64,000 nt of DNA from positions 976,501 through 1,040,500 of the forward strand of contig NZ_CP045201.1 of NCBI RefSeq assembly GCF_014899185.1. The letters are read 5' to 3'. This document shows positions 28,924 through 37,380 of the stretch, piece after piece. The DNA comes from Pseudooceanicola spongiae. GTDB lineage: Bacteria; Pseudomonadota; Alphaproteobacteria; Rhodobacterales; Rhodobacteraceae. Below the pieces are notes generated by a model. The model saw only the letters and a program-made list of their open reading frames with translations. It ran no database searches and was not told where the DNA came from. Positions within the stretch are counted from its first letter, which is position 1, and the number at the start of each line of letters is the position of its first letter. The position numbers and the translations under genes were made by a program.

Positions 28924-29766
28924 GTGAAGAACTGGGACGACCTGCGCTATCTGGTGGCCGTGCACAAGACAGGCTCGATGAGCGCGGCGGCACGGTTGCT
29001 GGACACCAATCCGGCAACCGTGTCCCGCCGCCTCGCCCGGCTCTCGGAAACCCTCGGCTTCGATCTGTTTCTCAAAACCCCTCAGGGCTGGGCTGCGAAC
29101 GAGGCGATTGGCGATCTCATCGAATGCATAACCGCCTTCGAGAATGAGATTGAAAGTTACCTCAATGCTCGCGACAACAGCGATGCTTCTGCCATGCGTG
29201 GGCGTATCAATATCGGCTGTCCGCCCTCGATAGCGTCCTATGTGATGTATCCTGGGCTGAAAGATTTTATCGCGGAAAATCCTGGGCTTGAGATCACCTT
29301 CACCAGCCAGTTCTATCAGGATGCCTTGGGCGATAACGATCTCTTCGTTTCGGCCACGCGGCCGCAGCAGGGGCGGCTTGTGGTGCGTTTTGTCGGCAAA
29401 TACGCGACCAACGTCTACGCTTATCCCGACAGCCCGCGTGATGGCGCCTGGGTTGGGCTGCATGCCCGGCATGACCGGTTCCCGCCTTCTCAACAGGCGC
29501 GCTCGATCATGGGCGGCGGCGATCCGATTATCCGTGTTGAGACCCTGCATGAAGTGGTCAATACGGTTCGGGCCACGCGCCTGCCGGGGCTGATGCCAAG
29601 GATCGGCGCCAAAGAAGACCCTGCCCTGCGCCTCTATGATCCTGACAGCCGGCCCATGCAGACGCCGCTGTATCTCTGCTTTCATGAGACCCGCCGCAAG
29701 GACCCTCTGCTGCAACTGGTCGCCGACTGGATCGCCTCGCGCTTCAATTCCTTCGCTGAACTTTAA
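28924..29766 (+). CDS. LysR-family transcriptional regulator
   Basis: 280 residues from GTG 28924. The helix-turn-helix is at the N-terminus (MSAAARLLDTNPATVSRRLARLSETLGFDLF), followed by a substrate-binding domain (RGRINIGCPPSIASYVMYP). The start is chosen because the protein then begins at KNWDDLRYL, the usual position; an ATG at 28858 would overlap gyrA by 32 bp. It lies 34 bp after gyrA, so some read-through is likely. No divergent target gene is present; its regulon is unknown. Confidence 0.85.
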   Translation: MKNWDDLRYLVAVHKTGSMSAAARLLDTNPATVSRRLARLSETLGFDLFLKTPQGWAANEAIGDLIECITAFENEIESYLNARDNSDASAMRGRINIGCPPSIASYVMYPGLKDFIAENPGLEITFTSQFYQDALGDNDLFVSATRPQQGRLVVRFVGKYATNVYAYPDSPRDGAWVGLHARHDRFPPSQQARSIMGGGDPIIRVETLHEVVNTVRATRLPGLMPRIGAKEDPALRLYDPDSRPMQTPLYLCFHETRRKDPLLQLVADWIASRFNSFAEL

Positions 29767-30329
29767 GCGCATTGCAAAAATGCAATGGCAGGTATGTCCA
29801 TGGGCCTTCTTGTCGCTCTTTGCCAACCCCTTCATACTATCCGCACGGGCATTGTTTCTTATCGGATGCACGGCGTGAAAAACATTTGGACCCGAGCGTT
29901 TAGTCGTTCCGCGTCCGTTTTCTGCATGCCGTATGTCAAGGAAATGATCTCTGACTTTGGTTGTTTTTTTCCAGAGTATATCGATTTTTTCGGTGTCCCT
30001 AGAAGGGTTGTTTTAACACGCGTGTTCAGCGGCGGATTGAGTTCCCCAATTCGTAACAACCTTTCGAACAACGGTTTGACGCTTCTACCCCGTCAATCCC
30101 TTCAACTGGGTCGGCCTGAACAGCCGACCCATTTTTTATGAGCAGACCCGCTTGCAGCGCCTTGCTTGCGCTGGCTGTGAGCGTGAAAAGCTCTTGGTCA
30201 ACTGTGTCTCAGACACTGCATCTACGGGCAAATTTTCGGGCAAACTGGAAATTATGTCAGCATTGCCCCAATTAAGCTCCAGAACATCGGTCCGCGGTCA
30301 ACGGGCCCAGTATTTGATGGAACAAAGAT
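29767..30329. other. Gene-free stretch with an orphan terminator
   Basis: About 560 bp with no convincing gene. The part at 29870-30070 is AT-rich with several T-runs. A strong terminator sits at 30108-30137 but the nearest upstream gene ends 340 bp earlier, so a small RNA may end there. The last 190 bp should hold the promoter of the outer-membrane protein gene. Confidence 0.5.
30108..30137 (+). terminator. Strong Rho-independent terminator
   Basis: GGGTCGGC (30108-30115) pairs perfectly with GCCGACCC (30123-30130) across a 7-nt loop, followed by A and six T. It serves either the LysR gene 340 bp upstream or an unannotated small transcript. Confidence 0.85.
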
Positions 30330-31055
30330 ATGAATACTAATCAAAGGATCGCGCGCCTCACACATCTGGGTCGTATCGGGCTGTTTGCCGTGCCGCTGGC
30401 TGTTCTCTCCGCAGCTCCCGCGCGTGCGGAGCTGACGTTGAACGGGACGTTCGAGGTTGAGCTGGCGCGCAACTCCGACACCCTGATCAATACCAAACGT
30501 GTCGAGGGTTCGTTCGCCGGTATGGTCTGGCATAACTTCGGCGCTCAGTTCGATCTCGGCATCGGCAAGCACGAACAATACACTTCGACCTCGCCTTCTG
30601 CCGGCGCGCATGTCTTCTACAAGCCGTCCGAGGAAGCCGCGGTTGGTGTTTACCTCGCCGCCGAGGATCGCCGGCCTGGCAATTCCTACTTCTACGGTGT
30701 TGAGGGCGCCTATCGCACGGAACGCTATGGTATTGAGGGCTACCTCGCCATGCGCGACGACATTGCCGAAACCACGACCGGTCATCGCGTCGGCTTTGAT
30801 GCCACCTATTCCTTTGCAGATCTGTCGCAGCTCAGCGTGCTGACGGGCGCCGTCTACGATGATGGCGGCCCGCTTGAGCGTGGATATGGCTATGTCGGCG
30901 CGTCATACGAGATTTCGGATGGCTTTGCCCTGGGCGGCACGGTGGGGCGTACCGACAATGGCGCAACGGTCGCGGCGATCAGCGCGACCCTGACCTTCGG
31001 CAAGGGCAGCACCTTTGGCCGCCGCGACAGCTTCGGCCTCTACCCCGGCTACTAA
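30330..31055 (+). CDS. Small outer-membrane beta-barrel (porin-like) protein
   Basis: 241 residues with a signal peptide ending in APARA (cleavage before ELTLNG). The mature part alternates polar and hydrophobic residues in short strands, e.g. GVYLAAEDRR, FYGVEGAYR, YGIEGYLAMRD, YGYVGASYEISDG, AAISATLTFG, as in Rhodobacteraceae porin-like proteins. The barrel would have about 10-12 strands, smaller than a trimeric porin. What it transports is unknown. Ends before a strong hairpin. Confidence 0.7.
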   Translation: MNTNQRIARLTHLGRIGLFAVPLAVLSAAPARAELTLNGTFEVELARNSDTLINTKRVEGSFAGMVWHNFGAQFDLGIGKHEQYTSTSPSAGAHVFYKPSEEAAVGVYLAAEDRRPGNSYFYGVEGAYRTERYGIEGYLAMRDDIAETTTGHRVGFDATYSFADLSQLSVLTGAVYDDGGPLERGYGYVGASYEISDGFALGGTVGRTDNGATVAAISATLTFGKGSTFGRRDSFGLYPGY

Positions 31056-31071
31056 GCCAATGGATGCGGAA

Positions 31072-31093
31072 AGGGCCGGAGCGAACTCCGGCC
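31072..31093. terminator. Two-way terminator between the outer-membrane protein gene and M32 carboxypeptidase
   Basis: GGGCCGGAG (31072-31080) pairs perfectly with CTCCGGCCC (31085-31093) across CGAA. It lies between convergent stop codons; short T-runs follow on the minus strand (TTTCC), weaker on the plus strand. Confidence 0.65.
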
Positions 31094-31100
31094 CCTCTCC

Positions 31101-32576
31101 CTAAAGTCCGTAAATTTCCGAGAACTTCGCCTCGATATAGTCGAGCAATGGCGCTGCCGTGGGTGCGGCACCGCAAGCCTGCGTGATGACCTCGCGTGGT
31201 TCATACAGACCGCCATGGCGTTGCACCTTGTCCCGCAACCATGTTGTCGCCGGGGCGGTATTGCCCGCCGCAAGAGCAGTGTCGAGGTCTGGAACATCAG
31301 CGCGCAGCGCATTCGACAGACAGCCCGCATAGACATTGCCCAGCGAATAGGTCGCGAAATAGCCAAACAGGCCCAGCGACCAATGCACATCCTGCAAACA
31401 TCCGAGCGAGGCTTTAGGAACGTCATAGCCAAAGTCCGCCTTGAAGCGCGTGTTCCAGGCGCTCTCAAGATCCGCAACGGGCAAATCGCCCGAGATCAAC
31501 GCGCGCTCCAAATCGAAGCGCAGCATGATGTGCAGGTTATACTGCAACTCGTCCGACTCGGTGCGGATGAAGTCCTTCTGCACCCGGTTCACCGCAGCAT
31601 AGAAGGCGTCGGCATCTGCAACGCCGATATCACCGAAGGCCGTCTTCATTTCCTCGAACATCCAGCCAGTGAACGCGCGCGAGCGGCCCAGCTGGTTCTC
31701 ATAGATCCGGCTCTGACTTTCATGAACGCCCATCGACACGCCACCGCCAAGCGGCGTCAGCGCATAGCCTGCGTCAATGTTCTGCTCATAGCAGGCGTGG
31801 CCGACTTCGTGGATCGTTGAATAGAAGCAATTGAACGGATCGGTGGCACTGGTGCGGGTGGTGATCCGCACGTCACTGCCCGATCCCGACGAGAACGGAT
31901 GCACCGCCATATCGATGCGTCCCCGGCTGAGGTCATAGCCGAACGCCAGAGCCAGCTTGGCGGTAAAGGCCATCTGCTCGGCCTCGCCAAAGGTGCCGCT
32001 CAGCCCTGCAGGCGCGGGCTTTTCCAGCACCTTGCCGCGCAGCTCGACCAGCCGGGGGCGCATTTCGGCAAACATCGCCTCTAGCTGAACCGCCGTGGCG
32101 CCCGGCTCATAGTCCTCCAGCAGCGCGTCGTAGGTGTCGCCGCCATTCGCCAGCGCCTGCCCCTCTTGCTGACGCAGTGCGACCACACGGGCCAAAACCG
32201 GCGCGAAGCTGGCAAAGTCGTCCTTGCCGCGCGCCTCGGCCCAGTGCCCCTGAGCCACAGAGGTGACCCGCGCCAGCTCAGACGCCAGATCGGCGGGCAC
32301 GCGACTCGCCCGCTCAAAACTGCGCCGGATATGGCGCAGCTGCGCCGCATCGACTTCGGACAGGCTCTCGCCCTCTGCTGCGGCCAGCCAATCTCCGATG
32401 CGCGGATCGGTGCGCCGGGCATGCAGGACGGACTCGATCGCCGCCATCTCTTCGCCGCGTTGGTCGGCCGCGCCGCGCGGCATCATGGTTTCCTGATCCC
32501 AGCCAAGCCGGCCCGCGATCTGGCCCAGAGCCTCGGTGTCTTTCTGATAGGTAAACAGGTCGGTCAAAGCGGTCAT
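31101..32576 (-). CDS. Thermostable-type carboxypeptidase, M32 family
   Basis: 491 residues, family length. The zinc motif HEVGH is in TIHEVGHACYEQN (near residue 257), with the downstream Glu in GVHESQSRIYENQLGRS and the HPF motif in MAVHPFSSGSG. It removes C-terminal amino acids from peptides in the cytosol, probably for peptide recycling. Its start lies 3 bp from the stop of the haem A synthase gene upstream, so the two share a transcript. Confidence 0.93.
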   Translation of the reverse strand: MTALTDLFTYQKDTEALGQIAGRLGWDQETMMPRGAADQRGEEMAAIESVLHARRTDPRIGDWLAAAEGESLSEVDAAQLRHIRRSFERASRVPADLASELARVTSVAQGHWAEARGKDDFASFAPVLARVVALRQQEGQALANGGDTYDALLEDYEPGATAVQLEAMFAEMRPRLVELRGKVLEKPAPAGLSGTFGEAEQMAFTAKLALAFGYDLSRGRIDMAVHPFSSGSGSDVRITTRTSATDPFNCFYSTIHEVGHACYEQNIDAGYALTPLGGGVSMGVHESQSRIYENQLGRSRAFTGWMFEEMKTAFGDIGVADADAFYAAVNRVQKDFIRTESDELQYNLHIMLRFDLERALISGDLPVADLESAWNTRFKADFGYDVPKASLGCLQDVHWSLGLFGYFATYSLGNVYAGCLSNALRADVPDLDTALAAGNTAPATTWLRDKVQRHGGLYEPREVITQACGAAPTAAPLLDYIEAKFSEIYGL

Positions 32577-32579
32577 GGC

Positions 32580-33713
32580 TCAGCCTCTTACACTGGTGGA
32601 GACAGGATAGGCCGCCGCAAAGCGCGCCCGGATGATCAGCACGAAGAGCGCCACCGCCATCAGCTGGTGAGTGATCGCGACATGCGACATCGCCGCGGTC
32701 ATCACGGCCGCGATCCCGAGGCAGACCTGAAGGATCATCGCCAGCCAGGCGGCCGTGAAGGCCGAACGCGTCGTGCGGTTGACCGAGCGGCGGCCGCGCA
32801 GAAACGCCACCGTACCGAAGGCAAACAGCAGATAGCCCGACATCCGGTGAATGAACTGAACCAGTCCGGGGTTCTCAAGGAAGTTGCGCCAGAGCGGTTC
32901 GATATCAAAGGCATAGGGCGGGAAGAACTGCCCGCCCATTGTCGGCCAGTCGGTGTAGGAGCGGCCCGCATCGATGCCCGCGACAAGCGCCCCCAAGAGG
33001 ATCTGCAGGAAGGCAAAGTGCATCCAGCCGGTCGCCAGACCGAACTGCTTTTTCTCGCGGACCCGGCGGGCCTGCATCAGGTCACGCTCCTCCCGGCCCA
33101 GCAGCAGGACGTACCAGCTGATCGTGCCGAGGATGATGAACGCGAGGCCAAGGTGCGTCGCCAGACGGTAGGATGCAACGCTCAGCATCCCCTCGCCGAG
33201 GCCGGATGCGACCATCCACCAGCCAATCGCCCCCTGAAGGCCACCGAGAGCGCCAATCAGAACGCAGCGCTTCTTCCAGCCCGTCGGGATCTTGCCAGCC
33301 GCCCAAAGCCCGAAAAAGCCGAGCGCCCAGACCATGCCGATCAGGCGACCAAGGTTACGGTGGCCCCATTCCCACCAGTAGATCGATTTGAAATCAGACG
33401 GTTGCATCCAGCTGTTCTGCTCGGTGAACTGCGGGATCTGCTGGTATTTCTCGAACTCGGATTGCCAGTCGGCGGCGTTCATCGGGGGTAGAGCCCCATG
33501 GATCGGTTTCCACTCGGTAATCGACAACCCGCTGTCGCTGAGGCGGGTCCACCCGCCAACGCCGATCATTGCCACGACCAGCGCGAACAACAGGATCAGC
33601 CACCAGCGGACAGCGCGGCGCGATCCGCGCCGGGCGCCGTCGATCACGCCGGTGCGGACCTCGGGTTTCTGGTCATGGCTGACCTCTTCGAAAATGCTGC
33701 GCTTCTGGCTCAT
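32580..33713 (-). CDS. ctaA: Haem A synthase (CtaA/COX15)
   Basis: 377 residues with eight membrane helices. The four haem-ligand histidines are visible in WEWGHRNLGR, RLATHLGLAF, QFIHRMSGY and AITHQLMAV. It oxidises the C8 methyl of haem O to make haem A for cytochrome aa3 oxidase. Length and two-repeat architecture are those of the proteobacterial COX15 class. Start ATG 33713 has GGAG upstream; a longer frame to 33860 gives a non-family leader. Confidence 0.94.
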   Translation of the reverse strand: MSQKRSIFEEVSHDQKPEVRTGVIDGARRGSRRAVRWWLILLFALVVAMIGVGGWTRLSDSGLSITEWKPIHGALPPMNAADWQSEFEKYQQIPQFTEQNSWMQPSDFKSIYWWEWGHRNLGRLIGMVWALGFFGLWAAGKIPTGWKKRCVLIGALGGLQGAIGWWMVASGLGEGMLSVASYRLATHLGLAFIILGTISWYVLLLGREERDLMQARRVREKKQFGLATGWMHFAFLQILLGALVAGIDAGRSYTDWPTMGGQFFPPYAFDIEPLWRNFLENPGLVQFIHRMSGYLLFAFGTVAFLRGRRSVNRTTRSAFTAAWLAMILQVCLGIAAVMTAAMSHVAITHQLMAVALFVLIIRARFAAAYPVSTSVRG

Positions 33714-33769
33714 CTTCCGGCTCTCCTTATGCGTTGGCGACCGTAGAACCGGCGCGCGGTGGCGGCAAG

Positions 33770-34504
33770 TCAGTCGCCACGTTCTTTCCATCGGACCATC
33801 TGACGCAGGACGCCATGTAGCGTCTGCACGTCCGAGCGTGTCAGCGGCATCCGCGACCACAGATTGCGCAGGTTCAGCTTCATGCTGTCGGCCTTGATCT
33901 CGGGAAAGAAGAAGCCCGCCTGATCAAGACGCTCGTCGTAATGCTCGGCCAGCTTCTCGACTTCGATCTGGCTGGCCCATTCGGAGCCGGCCATCTCGAC
34001 CCGCTCGGCCGCGATCTCGCCCGTCTGGCGGCGCCACTCATAGGCGGTCAGCAGCACACATTGTGCGAGGTTGAGCGAGGCAAACTCCGGGTTCACCGGG
34101 ACCGAGATGATGGCATTGGCGCGGGCGATATCGTCGTTCTCAAGCCCAGCCCTTTCCGGACCGAACAGCACAGCAACCTTTTCACCAGCAGCGATCTTTT
34201 CGCGCGCCATCTCCATCGCGCGCTCGGGCGAGACGACGGGTTTGGTGAGGTCGCGGTTGCGCGCGGTGGTGGCAAATACGAAGTGGCAATCTTCAAGTGC
34301 TGCGGCAGTGGTCTCGTACAGCCCCGCCTCGTCCAGCAAACGCCCCGCGCCGCTGGCCATGGCCACGGCCTTCTGATTGGGCCAGCCGTCGCGCGGCGCC
34401 ACCAGTCGCATCCGGTCGAGGCCGAAATTCCACATGGCGCGCGCGGCTCCGCCGATATTCTCGCCCATCTGCGGGCGGACGAGGACAAAAGCTGGCTGGG
34501 ACAT
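33770..34504 (-). CDS. trmJ: tRNA (cytidine/uridine-2'-O-)-methyltransferase TrmJ
   Basis: 244 residues of the SPOUT fold. Motifs: PQMGENIGGAARAMWNFGL near the start, VLFGPERAGLENDDI in the middle and ISVPVNPEFASLNLAQCVLL, which together form the SAM-binding knot. TrmJ methylates the ribose at tRNA position 32. Start ATG 34504 gives the family N-terminus (SQPAFVLVRPQMG). Transcribed before ctaA with a 56-bp gap. Confidence 0.9.
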   Translation of the reverse strand: MSQPAFVLVRPQMGENIGGAARAMWNFGLDRMRLVAPRDGWPNQKAVAMASGAGRLLDEAGLYETTAAALEDCHFVFATTARNRDLTKPVVSPERAMEMAREKIAAGEKVAVLFGPERAGLENDDIARANAIISVPVNPEFASLNLAQCVLLTAYEWRRQTGEIAAERVEMAGSEWASQIEVEKLAEHYDERLDQAGFFFPEIKADSMKLNLRNLWSRMPLTRSDVQTLHGVLRQMVRWKERGD

Positions 34505-34619
34505 GCGCACTCCGATGGTTCGGCTTTGTTTTACAGGCCCTCTCCTAGCCAAGCTGGGCTGGGGTGTCGAGAGGGGGCGCTGCTATGATCGGGACTGGCG
34601 CCTGTGGCTGAGTGCGGGT

Positions 34620-34652
34620 GCCTCCGGCGGGAGTATTATCGGCAAGAAGAAG
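34620..34652 (+). repeat. Dispersed intergenic element, copy B
   Basis: GCCTCCGGCGGG (34620-34631), a TATTAT centre, then GCAAGAAGAAG (34642-34652). A GGGGGCGCTGC stretch lies upstream at 34574, as in fuller copies of this element in Rhodobacteraceae. Located in the divergent gap between trmJ and the ThiE-like gene. Confidence 0.65.
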
Positions 34653-34728
34653 GCGGGGCTGGCTTTGCAATCTCTTTGCGTCCCCCTGAATTCCGGGGTA
34701 TATCGGCCAAAATTCAAGAGGATCGCCC

Positions 34729-35352
34729 ATGTCCGAGGACGAGCAGCCGCAGATCTATCTGATCTCCCCACCCGATTTCGACCTGATGGAGTTTCCCACC
34801 CGTCTGGCCGCCGTGCTGGATTCGCAGGAAATCGCCTGTGTGCGTCTGGCGCTGGCCACGCATGATGAGGACCGTCTGTGCCGTGCTGCCGATGCGCTGC
34901 GCGAGGTCACCCATGCCCGCGACGTGGCGTTGGTGATCGATCGGCATATCCTGCTGGCCGAACGCCTTGGCCTGGACGGCGTGCACCTGGAAGATGGTGC
35001 GCGCTCCGTGCGCAAGGCGCGCAAGGCGCTTGGCCCGGATGCGGTCATTGGCAGCTATTGTGCCGCCTCGCGCCATGAGGGCATGAACGCCGGTGAAGCG
35101 GGCTGTGACTATATCAGCTTCGGCCCTGTCACGGAAACGGCTCTGGTTGACGGCGAAGTCGCCGATACCGAGCTGTTTGAGTGGTGGTCGCAGATGATCG
35201 AGCTGCCGGTCGTCGCCGAAGGTGGGCTGGACCCCAACATCATTGCCCTGCTTGCCCCCGTCACCGATTTCTTCGGCATTGGCGACGAGATCTGGCGCGA
35301 AGACGATGCGGTCGAAGCGCTGAAGCGGCTGACCTTCGCCTTCAACGGTTGA
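34729..35352 (+). CDS. Thiamine-phosphate-synthase-like protein (ThiE/TenI fold) with altered active site
   Basis: 207 residues of the ThiE TIM barrel (LGLDGVHLEDG, GSYCAASRHEGMNAGEAGCDYISFGPV, LPVVAEGGLDPNIIAL). Several ThiE signatures differ: NDR is IDR, HLGQ is HLED, and the pyrophosphate T-x-T-K motif after FGPV reads TETALVDG, so the catalytic lysine is missing. It may be a TenI-like or divergent member rather than the working thiamine phosphate synthase. Its 3' end overlaps olsA by 11 bp, tail to tail. Confidence 0.7.
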   Translation: MSEDEQPQIYLISPPDFDLMEFPTRLAAVLDSQEIACVRLALATHDEDRLCRAADALREVTHARDVALVIDRHILLAERLGLDGVHLEDGARSVRKARKALGPDAVIGSYCAASRHEGMNAGEAGCDYISFGPVTETALVDGEVADTELFEWWSQMIELPVVAEGGLDPNIIALLAPVTDFFGIGDEIWREDDAVEALKRLTFAFNG

Positions 35353-36181
35353 TCTGGTAATCCCAGGGCATTCCCCCGCGCACTGCCTCTTCGCAGGCGC
35401 GGGCGAGCGCCTTGCGGTTGGCGAAATCACTGACGCTCAGCGGTTCGTGATAGATCACTTCCACCATACCCTGACGGCGCGCACCCAGAACCTTGCTCAG
35501 GTGGCTGCCGAATTCCATATCCCCCCACCAGCCGTAAAAGCCTGGCGCCGCACCTTTGGCGGCGCGGTAGATCACGGTGACGGGCTGGATCTTGAGGCGG
35601 TCCCGCAGGGCAGCGTCGAAAAACGGCCCGAACAGGGTCGCCTTGAAGGGCAGCACACGGCGACCATCGGTTGATGTGCCTTCGGGGAAAAACAGCAGCT
35701 TGTCGCCTGCCAGCAGCCGGTCGAGGAAGACGTTCTGCTGCGCCTTGGCCTCGCGCCGGTCACGGTTGATGAAGACGGTGCCGGTAGCGCGGGCCAGCAG
35801 GCCGATGCCCGGCCAGCTGCGCACTTCGGCCTTGGAGACGAAGACCACCCGCATCGGCGCCGACAAGGTAAAGATGTCGATCCAGCTGGAATGATTGGCC
35901 ACCACTGCGCCCGCGCCCGTCATGGGAAGGCCGGAGTAGCGCAGCCTGATGCCGCTGATGGCGAAGAACGCCTTGCAGACGCCTTGCTGGAGATAGCGCG
36001 ACAAGGGCCGGTTGCCGCCCCAGATCTGACGTTCGACAAGGCGCACCAAAACAAGCAGCACGAAGCCGATCAGGCAGGTCAGTGCGAACGGTATCGCACG
36101 CAGGACGAAGATCACCCAACCGAGCCTGTCCAGCCGCGGCTCGGGCGGCGGCGGGCTTTCTGATCTCCAGGTGTCGCTCAT
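35342..36181 (-). CDS. olsA: 1-acyl acyltransferase OlsA/PlsC family
   Basis: 279 residues with a long N-terminal hydrophobic segment (about 22-46). The acyltransferase block NHSSWIDIF carries the H-x4-D catalytic pair, followed by VFINRDRREAK and FPEGTSTDG. Because it overlaps olsB by ATGA (36181-36178), it is most likely OlsA, which adds the second acyl chain to lyso-ornithine lipid. A general role as a lysophosphatidate acyltransferase is also possible. Confidence 0.82.
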   Translation of the reverse strand: MSDTWRSESPPPPEPRLDRLGWVIFVLRAIPFALTCLIGFVLLVLVRLVERQIWGGNRPLSRYLQQGVCKAFFAISGIRLRYSGLPMTGAGAVVANHSSWIDIFTLSAPMRVVFVSKAEVRSWPGIGLLARATGTVFINRDRREAKAQQNVFLDRLLAGDKLLFFPEGTSTDGRRVLPFKATLFGPFFDAALRDRLKIQPVTVIYRAAKGAAPGFYGWWGDMEFGSHLSKVLGARRQGMVEVIYHEPLSVSDFANRKALARACEEAVRGGMPWDYQINR

Positions 36182-36963
36182 CGTGCTGCGCCTTGCGGCC
36201 GGGTGTAGAGGCGCGTCTGCTTTTCATTCAACCGCGTCATGTCGAGGATCAGGCAGACGTCTATCGTATTGAAATCGTGATCGATAAAGGCGCCCTCGCC
36301 GACAAAACCACCCAGCTTGAGGTAGCCCTTGATCAGCGCCGGTACAGCCTTCATCGCTGCCACGCGGTCCAGATCCGCCTCAGCCATCTGGTCCATCTGC
36401 AGAAAGTTGCTGTCTTGCGCGCGCACCCGCAATTCGGGCGGAGCCAGATATCGCGCGTGCAGCAGCGACAGCGAGGGCGCAAGCGCCTCGGTATCCGTGC
36501 CATGGAACGAGGCGACGCCGAACAGCACCTCGATATCGCGGGCAGCAACATACTCCGACAGCGCAGTCCAGAGCTGGTACATCGCCTCGCCGCCACGATA
36601 ATCGGGATGCAGGCAGGACCGGCCCAGCTCCAGCAGTTTGCGCCCCGAGGAGGTGAGCGCGCTGAGGTCATATTCATCCGCGCTATAGAACTGCCCCATG
36701 GCGCGGGCTCGGTCATCCGTCAGCAGCCGGTAGACCCCGACCACCTGTTCGCGCAAACCGCCCGGCCGGGCGTGATCCAACAACAGCAAGTGGTCGAAAA
36801 ACGGATCAAAGCGATCGCGTTCCAGCTGGGCTGCGTGATCCACCATGTCGCCGCTGCCGCCAAGCTCCTCGACGAAGACGCGATAGCGCAGGTGCTGGGC
36901 GGCGGCCAGATCCTCTTCGCTGAGGGCCAGTCGGGTTTCAAACTGCGGGGCGGCTGCGGTCAT
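36178..36963 (-). CDS. olsB: L-ornithine N(alpha)-acyltransferase OlsB
   Basis: 261 residues of the OlsB family (GNAT fold): LRYRVFVEELGG, DHLLLLD, VGVYRLLTDDRA, LELGRSCLHPDYRGGEAMYQLW, and LIKGYLKLGGFVGEGAFIDHDFNT. It transfers a 3-hydroxyacyl group from ACP to ornithine, the first step of the phosphate-free ornithine lipids that marine roseobacters often make. ATG 36963 fits family length; the longer frame to 37098 does not. First gene of an olsB-olsA operon. Confidence 0.9.
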   Translation of the reverse strand: MTAAAPQFETRLALSEEDLAAAQHLRYRVFVEELGGSGDMVDHAAQLERDRFDPFFDHLLLLDHARPGGLREQVVGVYRLLTDDRARAMGQFYSADEYDLSALTSSGRKLLELGRSCLHPDYRGGEAMYQLWTALSEYVAARDIEVLFGVASFHGTDTEALAPSLSLLHARYLAPPELRVRAQDSNFLQMDQMAEADLDRVAAMKAVPALIKGYLKLGGFVGEGAFIDHDFNTIDVCLILDMTRLNEKQTRLYTRPQGAAR

Positions 36964-37124
36964 GCGTCGGCTCACGTCCTTGCGGCAGGTTCGGGGGATG
37001 TCGCGCCCGGGCACAGGCCCGCATCTCACCCCAAGACTTTGTGGCGTTTTATGAGACACAGGACAGGCATGCAAGACACCTGGCCGCGCGCTATTCATTC
37101 AGTGGAGCACAAGCCTCGGTTGTG

Positions 37125-37139
37125 TTAACCATTCATAAA
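37125..37139. promoter_or_regulatory. CtrA-like site TTAA-N7-TAAA
   Basis: TTAACCATTCATAAA, 7 of 8 bases of the CtrA full site TTAA-N7-TTAA. It lies just beyond the DUF3553 stop codon and about 160 bp before olsB. It is the only AT-rich spot in this gap. A chance match cannot be excluded. Confidence 0.3.
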
Positions 37140-37143
37140 CCAA

Positions 37144-37335
37144 TTACCGGCCTGACTGGTCGAACACCGGGATCAAGTCTATCTGGGAGCCTTCAATGAC
37201 CACCTTCCCTGCTTCGGGAAAATTCACCGTGATGCGTCCGCCAATATTGGATTGCACCTGCCCGATACCCCATTCCGGCAAGGTCGGATGGCGGACGCGC
37301 ATGCCCGGCTCCAAAAGATCATTCAGATCGCCCAT
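37144..37335 (-). CDS. DUF3553 protein
   Basis: 63 residues: LEPGMRVRHPTLPEWGIGQVQSN followed by GGRITVNFPEAGKVVI. This small beta-rich domain is also found at the end of some UvrD-like proteins and resembles the CarD/RID-type polymerase-contact fold; its function alone is unknown. Divergent from chpT with a 45-bp gap, an arrangement common in Rhodobacterales. Confidence 0.8.
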   Translation of the reverse strand: MGDLNDLLEPGMRVRHPTLPEWGIGQVQSNIGGRITVNFPEAGKVVIEGSQIDLIPVFDQSGR

Positions 37336-37380
37336 GATGTGTCCCGTCTCTGTTTGTAAAAAGTTGAAAGGCCGCTGACT

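Noticed and set aside
29785-30141. 118-codon open frame ending in the terminator at 30108
   Set aside because: Its last codons lie inside the terminator hairpin, there is no ribosome site, and residue use is not protein-like.
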